DNA of 64,000 bases from Parasphingopyxis lamellibrachiae (GCF_003385775.1 NZ_QRDP01000004.1:930001-994000), one strand, 5' to 3'; shown: positions 7,822-17,352, numbered from the stretch's first letter. Notes: generated from the sequence alone by a model not told the origin. Translations and numbers: made by a program.

Positions 7822-9231
7822 CTAGTCTGTTCGCTGCTGTTCGATACGGTCGAGAATTTCTGCAGCAAATGTCGAAAGCGTGTCGTCGCGCGCGCCCATG
7901 ATCAGGATGCGGTCGCCAGGCTGAGCGAGTGTGGCAAGCCGGGCACCGCACGCATCGCGATCGGGGATATGCTCGGCCTGCCGGCCCGCCGCGACCACAC
8001 CATCGATGATCGATCCGCTGCCAACGTTGCGATTCGTCGTTCCACCAAAATAGACAGGATCGCAAAGAATTAGGCGATCTTCCTCCGTCAGATTGCCAGC
8101 AAAGCAATCGACCAGCTCCGCACCCATTTTCCTGAGCGGTCCGTAGCCATGAGGCTGGAAAAACACCAAAAGCCGCCCGGGAAAAGCGTGCAACGTCCTC
8201 AGCGTCGCGGCGATCTTGTCGGGGTTATGCCCGAAATCGTCGATAACCGTCGCCCCGCCGGCCGTGCCGACAATCTCGAAGCGACGCCGCAGGCCCTGAA
8301 AACAGCCGATAGAGGCCGCAGCCTTGTCCAGGGGAATATCGCAAGCCCTTGCTGCCGCCAGCGCAGCCAGGGCGTTCGCCGCATTATGCCGACCCGGCAC
8401 GGCCAGCTCGACGCGGTAGTTTTCCTCCCGCTCACGAACATCGAAAGCCACGGACAGCGGTGCTTCGACGATATTGCTGCCGTAAATATCCGCATCGGAA
8501 TCGCCGAAACCAAAGGTACAGCGCCGCCCGGGCGCCAGCCCTTCGGCCAGCCGCGCGCTTTCGGAGTCGTCGATATTGACGATTGCCTTTCCGGCTCGCC
8601 CCAGGAACGCGCCAAAAAGCTCCCGCAGCTCTTCCATCGACTTATGGTCGAGCGACACGTTGTTGAGGATCGCGATGTCCGGCTCGTAGAGCGCAATCGA
8701 GCCGTCGCTTTCGTCGACCTCGCTCACAAAATCATCGCCTTGCCCCACCAAGGCACTGGCGAACGGCGTCTCATCGGAAATGAAATTCTTCATCACCGCG
8801 CCGTTCATCACCGTCGGGTCAAGCCCGCAATCATGCAGGATCCAGCCGATCATCCCGGTCACCGTCGATTTGCCGCTGGTGCCTGCAACCCCGATGCTCC
8901 GGCGAGCCGCATTGAACAGGCTCGCCAGCAGCTCGGGCCGCGTCATCCGTTCCAGCCCGAGGCGTTGTGACGCCATGACGTCAGGGACCGTGTCCTCCAC
9001 CGCTGCGGACGCCACAAGTATCTGAGTTTTATCGGTTACCCCACTGCCATCCTGCGGGAATATGGCAATGCCCTGACCGCGCAGCCATTCGAACTTGTCC
9101 GCCGTGCGTCCCTGATCGAGCGCGCGATCGGAGCCAGCCACCGTAAAGCCGCGCCCGCGCAATATGCTGGCCAGCGGCAACATTCCGCTCCCGCCGATGC
9201 CGCAGAAGAAATAGGATTTGTCGTTTGTCAT
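7822..9231 (-). CDS. Mur ligase family protein, MurC/Mpl-like
   Basis: The 469-residue product has the three Mur ligase domains: an N-terminal UDP-binding segment (GIGGSGM at residues 11-17), a central ATPase with GTSGKST at 117-123, and a C-terminal domain with DDFGHNPDKI. MurC adds L-Ala to UDP-MurNAc, and Mpl re-attaches recycled tripeptide. The N-terminal motif is MurC-like. The DDFGHNP motif departs from the MurC form (DDYGHHP) and the Mpl form (DDFAHHP), so this may be a third, recycling-type ligase. The divergent LD-carboxypeptidase gene, about 50 nt away, supports a peptidoglycan-recycling role. A true MurC would be expected in a division cluster, which is not here. Confidence 0.85.
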   Translation of the reverse strand: MTNDKSYFFCGIGGSGMLPLASILRGRGFTVAGSDRALDQGRTADKFEWLRGQGIAIFPQDGSGVTDKTQILVASAAVEDTVPDVMASQRLGLERMTRPELLASLFNAARRSIGVAGTSGKSTVTGMIGWILHDCGLDPTVMNGAVMKNFISDETPFASALVGQGDDFVSEVDESDGSIALYEPDIAILNNVSLDHKSMEELRELFGAFLGRAGKAIVNIDDSESARLAEGLAPGRRCTFGFGDSDADIYGSNIVEAPLSVAFDVREREENYRVELAVPGRHNAANALAALAAARACDIPLDKAAASIGCFQGLRRRFEIVGTAGGATVIDDFGHNPDKIAATLRTLHAFPGRLLVFFQPHGYGPLRKMGAELVDCFAGNLTEEDRLILCDPVYFGGTTNRNVGSGSIIDGVVAAGRQAEHIPDRDACGARLATLAQPGDRILIMGARDDTLSTFAAEILDRIEQQRTD

Positions 9232-9283
9232 CCCGCCTCGCTATGGGGAGCGGGGCGGTTTTTCAATTTCGGAAAGGCATCGG

Positions 9284-10120
9284 GTGTTAAAAAAAGCGAT
9301 GCGGATCGGCATAGTTGCAGCAAGTTCGCCCTTCACACGGGAAACGGCGGAGCGCGTCATCGCGCAGGCAAACGCGCTTTTCCCGGACGATCCGCCCGAG
9401 CTTTATGTCCATCCCAACAGTTTTTTGGCACATGGTCATTTTGCCGGGAATGATGCCGAACGGGCCGAAGCCTTTCTCGACATCGCCAACGACCCGGCGT
9501 TCGACGCGCTCTGGTTTGCCCGCGGTGGCTATGGCGCATGCAGGATCGCCCAAAGGGTTCTGGATCGACTGGAGCCTGAGGCGCGGAAAAAACAGTATCT
9601 TGGCTATAGCGACGCCGGAGTGCTGCTCGCGGGGCTTCACAAAGCCGGCTGCACTGTCGCGCACGGACCCATGTGCCAGGACATAGTGCGGGACGGTGGC
9701 GAAGCAGCCATCGACCGGGCGCTGCGCTGGCTGGTCGATCGCGCCCCCGATACCCTGGAACCGTCACTGGCGGACGGTCGCCCGGCCGCCGCCTTTAACA
9801 TGATTACATTCAGCCAGATACTCGGTACCGCACTCCAGCCAGACTTAACAAACTACATTCTAATACTTGAAGAAGTATCTGAATATTTGTATAAAATTGA
9901 TCGAACCATGCATCACATTACGGCCAATCCCGACGTCCGCAAGGTCGCCGGCATTCGGCTGGGCCGATGCAGCGATATCACGAGCAACGATACGGATTTC
10001 GGCATGACCGGCGAAGAAATTGTCCGGCACTGGTCTTCGGTGACGAATATCCCCTTTCTCGGCGCAGCCAATATCGGGCATGATACTGAAAACCGGATTG
10101 TCCCGTTCGGAAGTGTATAA
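9284..10120 (+). CDS. LD-carboxypeptidase, peptidase family S66
   Basis: Family S66 enzymes remove the terminal D-Ala from muropeptide tetrapeptides in the cytoplasm during cell-wall recycling. Motifs seen are ARGGYGACRI, GYSDAGVLL (expected nucleophilic serine), a glutamate region LEEVSEYLYKIDR, and NIGHDTEN carrying the expected catalytic histidine. The GTG at 9284 is chosen because GGAAAGG lies 6 nt upstream; an in-frame ATG at 9299 is the alternative. The stretch 9841-9907, which encodes the glutamate region, is only about 27 percent GC, unlike the rest of the gene. It is divergent from the Mur-ligase gene, and the two may share a promoter region. Confidence 0.88.
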   Translation: MLKKAMRIGIVAASSPFTRETAERVIAQANALFPDDPPELYVHPNSFLAHGHFAGNDAERAEAFLDIANDPAFDALWFARGGYGACRIAQRVLDRLEPEARKKQYLGYSDAGVLLAGLHKAGCTVAHGPMCQDIVRDGGEAAIDRALRWLVDRAPDTLEPSLADGRPAAAFNMITFSQILGTALQPDLTNYILILEEVSEYLYKIDRTMHHITANPDVRKVAGIRLGRCSDITSNDTDFGMTGEEIVRHWSSVTNIPFLGAANIGHDTENRIVPFGSV

Positions 10121-10126
10121 AAATAC

Positions 10127-10147
10127 CGCGAAAAATGGTTCGCGTTT
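10127..10147 (+). terminator. Weak hairpin terminator after the LD-carboxypeptidase gene
   Basis: CGCGAA and TTCGCG form a 6 bp stem around a six-base loop, followed by TTT. It starts 6 nt after the stop. The stem and U-run are short, so termination would be partial at best. Confidence 0.35.
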
Positions 10148-10226
10148 ACGCATAGTTAACCATCTTCGGTGAGAACCCTGTCGGAGGCGCGAAATTTCCA
10201 CGGCGCAGGGGGCAAGGATACCGATC

Positions 10227-11873
10227 ATGGCCGATATCAGTCACGAACAATCGCTCGACGAGAGCCGGTACAAGGCGCTCCGGAAATCCCTTGCCGAAGC
10301 ACAGACGCTGATCCTGTCTTTCACAGCCGAAGGAAAATTTGAAGGGGCACAACCGGACTGGACTGTGATGACGGGTCAGACGCGTGCCGACTACGAAGGC
10401 GATGGCTGGAAAAAAACGATTCATCCAGACGATCTCGCAACAACTGAAAACGAATGGAGCATCGCCAGCAAGAAAGGTGCGCAGTTTGTCCGTGTACACA
10501 GGATCCGCGATCGCAACGGCACATGGAAACGCGTTGCATGGAATGCCGTTCCGCAATTCGATCAGGCCACCCAAATCCGCTCATGGACGGTCCTTCACGC
10601 AGATATCACCGATCTGCGCCCCAACAGCCGCGAAAAAGTCGTTCCAATATCGGGCTCAATGCTACGCCCGCTGGAATATTCCTCGATCATGGATCAGATC
10701 GGCGAAGGCATCATCGTTACCGATACACTCGGGCAGATCATCTTCGTCAACGACGCGGCCGTCAAACTGCACGGCGTGCACAATCTTGATGTCGATCCGA
10801 AAGACTATGCCGAATCCTATCGGCTGTTCACGGTCGATGGCGAGCCCTATCCTGCGCTCGAACTTCCACTCGCCCGCGCCGTTCTCCAGGGACAAACGGT
10901 CGAGGATGCGCGTTGGCGAATAAGGCGGCCGGACGGTTCGGAAATTCTGGCGATAGGCACGGCCCGGCCATTGTTCGATTCTGACGGCAACCAGGCTGGC
11001 GCAGTGCTGGCCATGCGCGATGACACAGCGCGCCACGCGGCGGAAGAACAGCTGGCCTTGCTCAACGAAACCCTCGAGACCCGCATCGAGGAAGCCCTGG
11101 ACGAGCGAGCAGCCGCGGAGGAAGCTCTGATGCAGGCCCAGAAAATGGAAGCTGTAGGCCAGCTAACCGGCGGTATCGCCCATGATTTCAACAATCTGCT
11201 GACGGTAGTCTCGGGAAGCGTAGAGCTGCTCGGACTGCGCCTGGCCGCCATTGATGACGCCAAAGTGCATCGGAACCTTGCGAGCATAGGAGCGGCAGCC
11301 AAGCGTGCCGCCGCATTGACGCAGCGACTTCTGGCATTTTCCCGGCGCCAATCACTGGCTCCGGCCCCCACAGACCTCAACCAGCTGATCGGCGATGTCG
11401 GCGATATGATCCAGCGCACGATTGGCGAGAACATAATCTTCGCAGCCGATCTCGCGCCGAATATGCAACATATCCGCATCGACAGCCACCAGCTCGAGAA
11501 TGTCCTGTTGAACCTTGCCCTCAACGCCCGGGATGCGATGCCCGAAGGTGGCCAGCTTTGGTTCAAAACCGAAGCCACCGAAATTGGAAATGGCCATTCG
11601 GAACTGATGCCGGGAGACTATGCGACCATCTCCGTCATCGACACCGGTTCTGGCATGGCCCCAGAAACTATCGCACGAGCGTTCGAACCGTTTTACACAA
11701 CCAAGGAAGTGGGCAAAGGCACCGGCCTCGGCCTTTCCATGATCTATGGGTTTGCCAAACAATCCGGCGGCCATGTCGACATCGCCTCGGTGCTGGGCGT
11801 CGGCACGACTGTCAGACTCTTTCTGCCTGTCCATCGCGACGACACGGAGGACAGCGCGCAAACTGAGCATTAA
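10227..11873 (+). CDS. PAS-domain sensor histidine kinase, soluble
   Basis: The 548-residue kinase has no membrane helix. Two PAS-like domains (about residues 25-128 and 150-268) and a short coiled linker precede the kinase core. The phospho-acceptor motif GGIAHDFNNLL places the histidine at 319. The HATPase domain follows, with N-box NLALNARDAM near 429-438, G1 DTGSGM near 472, and GTGLGLSM. The AHDFNN form is typical of the HWE-neighbouring hybrid-kinase class, but no receiver domain is attached and no response regulator is adjacent, so it is an orphan kinase. Its ligand is unknown, and no LOV-type cysteine motif is evident. AAGGA lies upstream of the ATG. The stop is 51 nt before the patatin gene on the same strand. 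Confidence 0.9.
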   Translation: MADISHEQSLDESRYKALRKSLAEAQTLILSFTAEGKFEGAQPDWTVMTGQTRADYEGDGWKKTIHPDDLATTENEWSIASKKGAQFVRVHRIRDRNGTWKRVAWNAVPQFDQATQIRSWTVLHADITDLRPNSREKVVPISGSMLRPLEYSSIMDQIGEGIIVTDTLGQIIFVNDAAVKLHGVHNLDVDPKDYAESYRLFTVDGEPYPALELPLARAVLQGQTVEDARWRIRRPDGSEILAIGTARPLFDSDGNQAGAVLAMRDDTARHAAEEQLALLNETLETRIEEALDERAAAEEALMQAQKMEAVGQLTGGIAHDFNNLLTVVSGSVELLGLRLAAIDDAKVHRNLASIGAAAKRAAALTQRLLAFSRRQSLAPAPTDLNQLIGDVGDMIQRTIGENIIFAADLAPNMQHIRIDSHQLENVLLNLALNARDAMPEGGQLWFKTEATEIGNGHSELMPGDYATISVIDTGSGMAPETIARAFEPFYTTKEVGKGTGLGLSMIYGFAKQSGGHVDIASVLGVGTTVRLFLPVHRDDTEDSAQTEH

Positions 11874-11924
11874 GTCGCGCCGCAAACGCTCGACAACAGC
11901 ACTCACACCTGCCAGAATCTTGGT

Positions 11925-14228
11925 ATGCGAGAGAAAGAGTTGCGCCTGGCCCTTGTCTGTTATGGCGGCATCAGTCTCGCAATCTACATGCATGGGATCA
12001 CCAAGGAAATCTGGCGGCTGACCCGGGCCAGCCGCGCCTTTCATGACGATCTTGTACCTACAGACACTTCGCAACGCGTGTACCGCGAACTGCTCGACAC
12101 GATCGAACAGCGCAGCGGCATCAAATTGCGCGCGCTGGTCGACATCGTCGCTGGGGCCAGCGCAGGCGGCATCAACGGCGTGTTTCTCGCGGAAGCCATC
12201 GCTTCGGGAAAATCGCTCGATCCCCTGACCGACCTCTGGCTCGACAAGGCCGATGTCGACATCCTGATCGCACCGGACAAACGCCCGATTTCCCGCTTTA
12301 CCAAATTCTGGGCCGTTCCAATCGCCTGGGCCGTGGCACGCCGCCGGGGCGGCACCATTGAGGCTACAGTCGATCCGGCAGCCTGGGATGAGGTCAGCGC
12401 CAAGCTCTCCCGCTTTGTCCGGGCCAAATGGTTTCAGCCCCCTTTTGGAGGCAAGGGGTTTACCAATCTTATCATCGATGCGTTCGAAGCAATGGACACG
12501 ATGCCAGCCACCAAGCCGCTGCTGCCGGAAGGCCAGCCACTCGACCTGTTCGTGACGGTGACAGACTTTCATGGCCATCCGCAGAAACTGCATCTGAACT
12601 CGCCGCCCGAAATCATCGAAACGGAGCATCGGTTGACCCTTCCCTTCACCGATCACGGGATGGCGCCCCGGAATCTGGGAAGCATTCCCGAACTGACCTT
12701 TGCAGCCCGGGCAACGGCCAGTTTTCCCGGCGCCTTTCCACCGTTTACAGTCAAGGAACTCGACGCCGTGCTGGCGGACCGCGGGATCGACTGGCCCGGT
12801 CGCACCGCTTTTCTCCAGCGGGTCTTGCCACGTCACTTCGCAGCCGGGACCGCCGAATCGACACCGCTCATCGACGGTTCGGTGTTGGCCAATGCGCCCT
12901 TCGGCCCGGCTATCGACGCCTTGCGGGACCGCCCCGCCCACCGGGAGGTCGACCGGCGTTTCGTCTATATCGATCCCAAGCCCGGCGTCCGCAGCATCGA
13001 AATGGGCGATGGCGACGGCGGAAGCCCCGGTTTTTTTCGGGCAATTTTCGGAGCGCTTTCCGATATCCCGCGCGAGCAGCCCATTCGCGACAATCTGGAA
13101 GCGATTGAGGAGCATTCGCAGCGGATTTTGCGGATGCGGCGGATCGTCGAGGCAATCCGTCCCGAGGTCGAGAACGCGATCGAGATTGATTTTGGCCGGA
13201 CGCTGTTCCTCAATCGCCCGACCCCGCAACGCCTCGCAGCATGGCGCGCAAAAGCCCAGAATTTCGCCGCCAAGGAAGCGGGCTATGCCTATGTCTCCTA
13301 CGGCCAGCTCAAACTGTCTGGCATCATCGACGAGATTGTCGGCATGCTCAGCAGCATTGCCGACAATGGCAGTATGGAAGACCGGTCCCTGCATCGCGCC
13401 ATCTGGAGCGCGGTCGGCGCAATGGGGCTTGGCGACTCCGAAGCGCTTTCCAATTCGGGTGCCAATGAAAGCGCCATAGCATTTTTCCGGCAGCATGACC
13501 TTTTGTTCCGGACGCGCCGGCTGCGATTCATGCTGCGCAGCGTCGCCCAGATCGAGGAAAGCGGCCAATGCGATCCCGATGCATTGAACGTCCTGCGCGA
13601 CGCCATTTACGAAACACTGGGCCTCTATCTCGAGCGCGAAAGGCTGGAATTTTACGATAACGATATGGTGGAAGCCGCCCTCAACGCGGCGACAGCGCCC
13701 GAAGCGGCGCTCGAAATGCTGGCCAAAACCCGCAATCTGAAGACCGTCGATATGCAGGGAGAAGAGTTACTGGCAACCGGGCTGGCCGCCCTGCCAAAGC
13801 CGAAAAGGCGAACGATGTTGTTCGCCTATCTGGGCTTCCCATTTTACGACATTGCCACACTTCCCCTGCTGCAGGGCGAAGGGCTGGACGAGTTCGACCC
13901 GGTGAAGGTTGATCGCATCGCTCCGGAAGACGCCCAATCGATCCGCGAAGGCGGTGCTGAAGCGACCCTCAGGGGGATCGAGTTCAACAGCTTTGGCGCG
14001 TTCTTCAGCCGCGCCTATCGCGAGAATGACTTTCTCTGGGGCCGGCTGCACGGCGCGGACAGGCTGATCGACATTCTTCTGTCCACGGTTCCGGAAGACA
14101 AGGGTCTGTCGGGAGACGAGGTCATGGCGGTCAAGAAACGGGCATTCCGGGCGGTTCTCGAAGAAGAACGCCCTCGCCTCACGCATATTGCGGCCCTGTT
14201 CGGGGAGCTGGACGAGGAAATCGGCTAG
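11925..14228 (+). CDS. Large patatin-like phospholipase (DUF3376 type)
   Basis: The 767-residue protein begins with a patatin domain. It has an oxyanion glycine motif (YGGISLA near 13-19), nucleophile elbow GASAG with serine 79, and the catalytic aspartate in LIDGS (D317). The Ser-Asp dyad is intact, so lipid acyl-hydrolase activity is expected. The ~400-residue C-terminal part is typical of the patatin/DUF3376 family and has no function I can name. No signal peptide or clear membrane helix is visible, so the protein is probably cytoplasmic or peripheral. The start ATG at 11925 directly precedes the charged REKELRLAL strand that opens the patatin fold. It may be co-transcribed with the upstream kinase. 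Confidence 0.88.
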   Translation: MREKELRLALVCYGGISLAIYMHGITKEIWRLTRASRAFHDDLVPTDTSQRVYRELLDTIEQRSGIKLRALVDIVAGASAGGINGVFLAEAIASGKSLDPLTDLWLDKADVDILIAPDKRPISRFTKFWAVPIAWAVARRRGGTIEATVDPAAWDEVSAKLSRFVRAKWFQPPFGGKGFTNLIIDAFEAMDTMPATKPLLPEGQPLDLFVTVTDFHGHPQKLHLNSPPEIIETEHRLTLPFTDHGMAPRNLGSIPELTFAARATASFPGAFPPFTVKELDAVLADRGIDWPGRTAFLQRVLPRHFAAGTAESTPLIDGSVLANAPFGPAIDALRDRPAHREVDRRFVYIDPKPGVRSIEMGDGDGGSPGFFRAIFGALSDIPREQPIRDNLEAIEEHSQRILRMRRIVEAIRPEVENAIEIDFGRTLFLNRPTPQRLAAWRAKAQNFAAKEAGYAYVSYGQLKLSGIIDEIVGMLSSIADNGSMEDRSLHRAIWSAVGAMGLGDSEALSNSGANESAIAFFRQHDLLFRTRRLRFMLRSVAQIEESGQCDPDALNVLRDAIYETLGLYLERERLEFYDNDMVEAALNAATAPEAALEMLAKTRNLKTVDMQGEELLATGLAALPKPKRRTMLFAYLGFPFYDIATLPLLQGEGLDEFDPVKVDRIAPEDAQSIREGGAEATLRGIEFNSFGAFFSRAYRENDFLWGRLHGADRLIDILLSTVPEDKGLSGDEVMAVKKRAFRAVLEEERPRLTHIAALFGELDEEIG

Positions 14229-14237
14229 CGAGTGGCG

Positions 14238-15140
14238 CTAGCGCGAGAAACGGCGGACCCATTTGCGCAGACCCAGCCGCTTGGCAAAATCCACGCCGCG
14301 GTCGAAAGCCGCCAAAGCGCCGGCCAATAGATAATTGCCAGCCGTCTTGCGGAGCAGCAACAGGTCGACACACGCAATCCCGTCCGTCGCGAACAGCCTT
14401 TTATGCTGCCCGTCGCCCTCGGTAAAATCGAAACGGCGAAACCGTCCTTCCTCGATAATCTGCTTCATGGCTTCTATCTGCAGCACGGTTCCGGGCGAGT
14501 GCCGGGCCCATTCGGGGTCATAGCCAAGATAGGCATAGATCAACGTGTCGCCATCGGCAGGCGCATAGAGATAACTGACGGGTTTATTCTGGACGAACAA
14601 CAGCCAGGCGCGGGCCTCTCCCCGGGCCGCAGCGCGCATCATCTGGGCTTTGTATTCCGGATCGTCGGGCAATCCGGCATCGAGCAGCTTCTCCTGATAG
14701 GTTTTAGCGGAAACGCACCGAGCGAGCGTCTGGAATTCGGCCATTTCCTCCGGACTTTGATAGATACGGATATCGAGTTCTCCGCCCGAAATTTTCGCAA
14801 ACTTCCGCACCTTTCGACGAAGCGTCGAACGGCTCTTGCCCGAAAAGGTCGCAAGATACGCATCGTAGCTCCCCGACATATCCGCATAGCGCCGGGAATA
14901 GCGCTGGCGGACAAGCGCCAGCATGCCCGGATGCTGCGCCGTGATCGCCGCCAGCCGGTCTTCGCGAAGCGAGGTGATCAGATAACCATGGTCGGCCGGG
15001 TTAAGTCTTGGGGTCTCGAAACTCTCTCCACGCATCGCCTCCCCCAGGGAAAGGCCGGTACGCACAAGCCGTCGCCTGACGGACAACACCGTGCGGGCGC
15101 CGACCTGAAAGCGCAGAGGAAGAGATATGGCCGATGTCAC
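14238..15140 (-). CDS. FemAB/CelD-type GNAT-fold transferase (first of two)
   Basis: With a GTG start at 15140 the product is 300 residues. This start overlaps the deacetylase stop by 4 nt (GTGA), which argues for coupling and against a longer in-frame start upstream. The Acetyltransf_6-like core contains SRSTLRRKVRKF, the TYQEKLL segment, and HSPGTVLQIEAMKQI, then FDFTEGDGQHKRLFA at the acyl-donor side. Relatives include CelD/BcsL-like proteins of exopolysaccharide clusters and FemAB peptidyltransferases. The substrate is unknown; transfer of an acyl or aminoacyl group to an envelope glycan is the likely role given the neighbouring polysaccharide deacetylase. Confidence 0.8.
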   Translation of the reverse strand: MTSAISLPLRFQVGARTVLSVRRRLVRTGLSLGEAMRGESFETPRLNPADHGYLITSLREDRLAAITAQHPGMLALVRQRYSRRYADMSGSYDAYLATFSGKSRSTLRRKVRKFAKISGGELDIRIYQSPEEMAEFQTLARCVSAKTYQEKLLDAGLPDDPEYKAQMMRAAARGEARAWLLFVQNKPVSYLYAPADGDTLIYAYLGYDPEWARHSPGTVLQIEAMKQIIEEGRFRRFDFTEGDGQHKRLFATDGIACVDLLLLRKTAGNYLLAGALAAFDRGVDFAKRLGLRKWVRRFSR

Positions 15141-16093
15141 GCGGCGCGCTTCTCGATAAGGTTCGACCAGAGCTGCCCGGCCATTCGCCCGGCCACCAGT
15201 GTCAGAGATGCTGGTACCGGCTCCAGTGCCCCGCCAAGCGGCAAGGTATCGAGATCGGCAAAATGCATGGTCGGTGCCCGGTCGGCGCGATCCGCAAGCA
15301 TGGCGCACAGCCCGTCGAACCGTTTCCTGACCACCGGATTGGGGCGGAGCCCGTCGCGGGTGGCCAGTTCAAAACTATGGCCAACGGGAACGAATGTTGG
15401 ATGCCCATTGGCAACGGCATGATCCAGCGCATGCGCCATTTCCGCCAGCGAAACGGCGCAAATCTGCATATGCCGCAACCCGCCGCTTCCGGTCCGCATC
15501 TGAGATACCGGGATCTCGATCACACCCTGATGCTCCACCGGTGCGGTCTGATCGAGCGGCAATGACAAGGCGCTCGGCCAAGGCCCCTCGCAGCCATTGT
15601 GGCTGCTGTCGTAGCGAATGCCCAACGCGGCCAGGACACGCAGACTATCCTCATTCACAGCATAGCTGCCGGATCGAAAGGCGATGGGATCGGCGGCACC
15701 GGCTTCGACAAGAAGAGCCCGCGCTTCGGCAATCAGGGCGCGCTGCTTGTCAAACGGGTGATCGATCAGCTCGAACACCGTTCCTTCCGCCACTGTGCCA
15801 TCCGTCCGCGCCTGTTCCCACATCGGATGGATATGCAGCTGCACCTCCTGCCCGGCGCTGGTAATGGTCTCAACCATCCGGCGCACGGGATCGATCCCGA
15901 ACACCAGCGCCGGCATCGGATCCACAAAAAAACAGGCCTTGAGCCCGTGGTGGGCCAGCTGGGCCAGTTGATAGCTAAGGCCGACGCCCGCAGGCTCGAC
16001 GCTGCGCGCATAATTCTCTTCCCAGCCCGATCCGGCGATGTGATGGCGCCAGGTCAGCTCAGTATCGATGGTCAAAATGGTCCGCGTTCCCAT
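15137..16093 (-). CDS. Polysaccharide deacetylase-like protein (NodB fold)
   Basis: The 318-residue protein starts with TILTIDTELTW, consistent with the first catalytic Asp motif of NodB-type carbohydrate esterases. It has HIHPMWEQ in place of the usual H-x-x-x-H metal site, and FRSGSYAVNED, the conserved R-x-P/S-G region. Such enzymes remove N-acetyl groups from glycans. The metal site is not a textbook match, so activity needs proof. No signal peptide is visible, which would place it in the cytoplasm like several exopolysaccharide-cluster members. It is coupled to the downstream FemAB-like gene and divergent from a second FemAB-like gene, 118 nt away. Confidence 0.78.
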   Translation of the reverse strand: MGTRTILTIDTELTWRHHIAGSGWEENYARSVEPAGVGLSYQLAQLAHHGLKACFFVDPMPALVFGIDPVRRMVETITSAGQEVQLHIHPMWEQARTDGTVAEGTVFELIDHPFDKQRALIAEARALLVEAGAADPIAFRSGSYAVNEDSLRVLAALGIRYDSSHNGCEGPWPSALSLPLDQTAPVEHQGVIEIPVSQMRTGSGGLRHMQICAVSLAEMAHALDHAVANGHPTFVPVGHSFELATRDGLRPNPVVRKRFDGLCAMLADRADRAPTMHFADLDTLPLGGALEPVPASLTLVAGRMAGQLWSNLIEKRAA

Positions 16094-16211
16094 GCCTTCG
16101 CCATAAGCCCAAGGCTGAAAATATTCGTAAACATCCGCAAATTTCCGCGCGTCATGCAGCGGATAAACGCGATCTTAAGCATGCACGCCTAGACAATGGA
16201 CATGTTTCAGC

Positions 16212-17294
16212 GTGACGAGGGAGCGGCTCAGCCTGAATATTCTCGCAGCCATTGATAGCGAACTGCCGGCAATTGATGTCGTCCCGTTCGCCGCATCCGA
16301 TCTCGATGCGGTGACGGCCGCCGCGCATCCAGCACAGTCCTTTCTCACATCAGGCTGGTTTGGCGCGACCGAACAGTCCCATAAAATCGCAGGCGTTCGC
16401 CGCCCGGATGGAACGCCGATTGTGGCAATTCCGCTTACCGCGCGCTCTATAGGGCCGTTTCGGATCAGTGAAATACCGGGCAGCTACTGGCCGTTTCGTA
16501 GCTTTCCTGTTGCCAGCAACATGAGCGATGCGGAGTTGGGCCTGGCGCTCGGTGGCAATGCGATGCAGCGCGCGATCGGCCGGATATTCCGCTTCGGGCC
16601 CGTCTATTCGGACGATCCGGTACGCTCGCGCCTTGTCCCGCTTGCCCGCGCAAATGGCTGGCAAGTCATCGAAAAACCGCTGGCCACCTGCTATGAACTC
16701 GATCTCGCTGCCCTTCACGCAGCAGGGCCATGGCCCAAAGGTTCTACGGCCCGCAAGAACCGTGCGCGCGAACGCAAACTCTCGGCCGATGGAGAGTTGA
16801 ACTATCATTTCCTGATTGGTCCGGAGATCGACAAGGCGCGCATGGATGCCATGGCCGAAGTCGAAGCCGGGAGCTGGCTCGCCAAACTCGATGGCGGCGG
16901 CGATACCAAATTTCTCGACCCCAAAAACCGGGCCGTCTGGGAAAAAATGATCGCCGATCCAATACTATCGCAACGCCTGTTCGCGTGCCTCATGACGGTC
17001 GGCGACAAACCTATCGCCTTCAGTTTCGGGCTCGAGATCGATAATTGCCGCTATTACATCGCCAATAACTACGACGATGGCTTTTCGAAGTTCGGGCCGG
17101 GCAAGTTGCTGCTTTACAAGGATTTCGCATTCGCAACCGGCCGCGGCGTCGATACCGTCAGCTGGGGTGCCGGAGATGCCGGCTACAAGACCGAAATGGG
17201 CGCCGAACCGGGCCCTGAAATCCAGGACCTGCTGTTCGTGCGCGGCCGGATTTTGGCAACGCTGCTCCGTCCCCTTTTCCTTCGCAAAGGGTAG
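16212..17294 (+). CDS. FemAB/CelD-type GNAT-fold transferase (second of two)
   Basis: The 360-residue protein has the Acetyltransf_6 layout. An N-terminal lobe contains SYWPFRSFP. A basic segment (STARKNRARERKL) precedes the second lobe, and KFGPGKLLLYKDFAFATGRG then WGAGDAGYKTEMGAEPG form the donor-site end. It shares this layout with the gene at 14238-15140 but not obvious close identity, so they are distant paralogues. The start is GTG at 16212; no better start is present between it and the intergenic region. The partner genes are the divergent deacetylase and the downstream membrane protein. The substrate is not known. Confidence 0.78.
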   Translation: MTRERLSLNILAAIDSELPAIDVVPFAASDLDAVTAAAHPAQSFLTSGWFGATEQSHKIAGVRRPDGTPIVAIPLTARSIGPFRISEIPGSYWPFRSFPVASNMSDAELGLALGGNAMQRAIGRIFRFGPVYSDDPVRSRLVPLARANGWQVIEKPLATCYELDLAALHAAGPWPKGSTARKNRARERKLSADGELNYHFLIGPEIDKARMDAMAEVEAGSWLAKLDGGGDTKFLDPKNRAVWEKMIADPILSQRLFACLMTVGDKPIAFSFGLEIDNCRYYIANNYDDGFSKFGPGKLLLYKDFAFATGRGVDTVSWGAGDAGYKTEMGAEPGPEIQDLLFVRGRILATLLRPLFLRKG

Positions 17295-17352
17295 GAAGCC
17301 CGGATAGGCCTTCATTTAGGGCATTTTTACCATCCGTAGCTATTCTCGGCCG

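Noticed and set aside
11352-13568. A 738-codon minus-strand open frame antisense to the kinase and patatin genes
   Set aside because: It lies opposite two genes with clear motifs, has no recognisable domain, and has the composition expected of the antisense of GC-rich codons.
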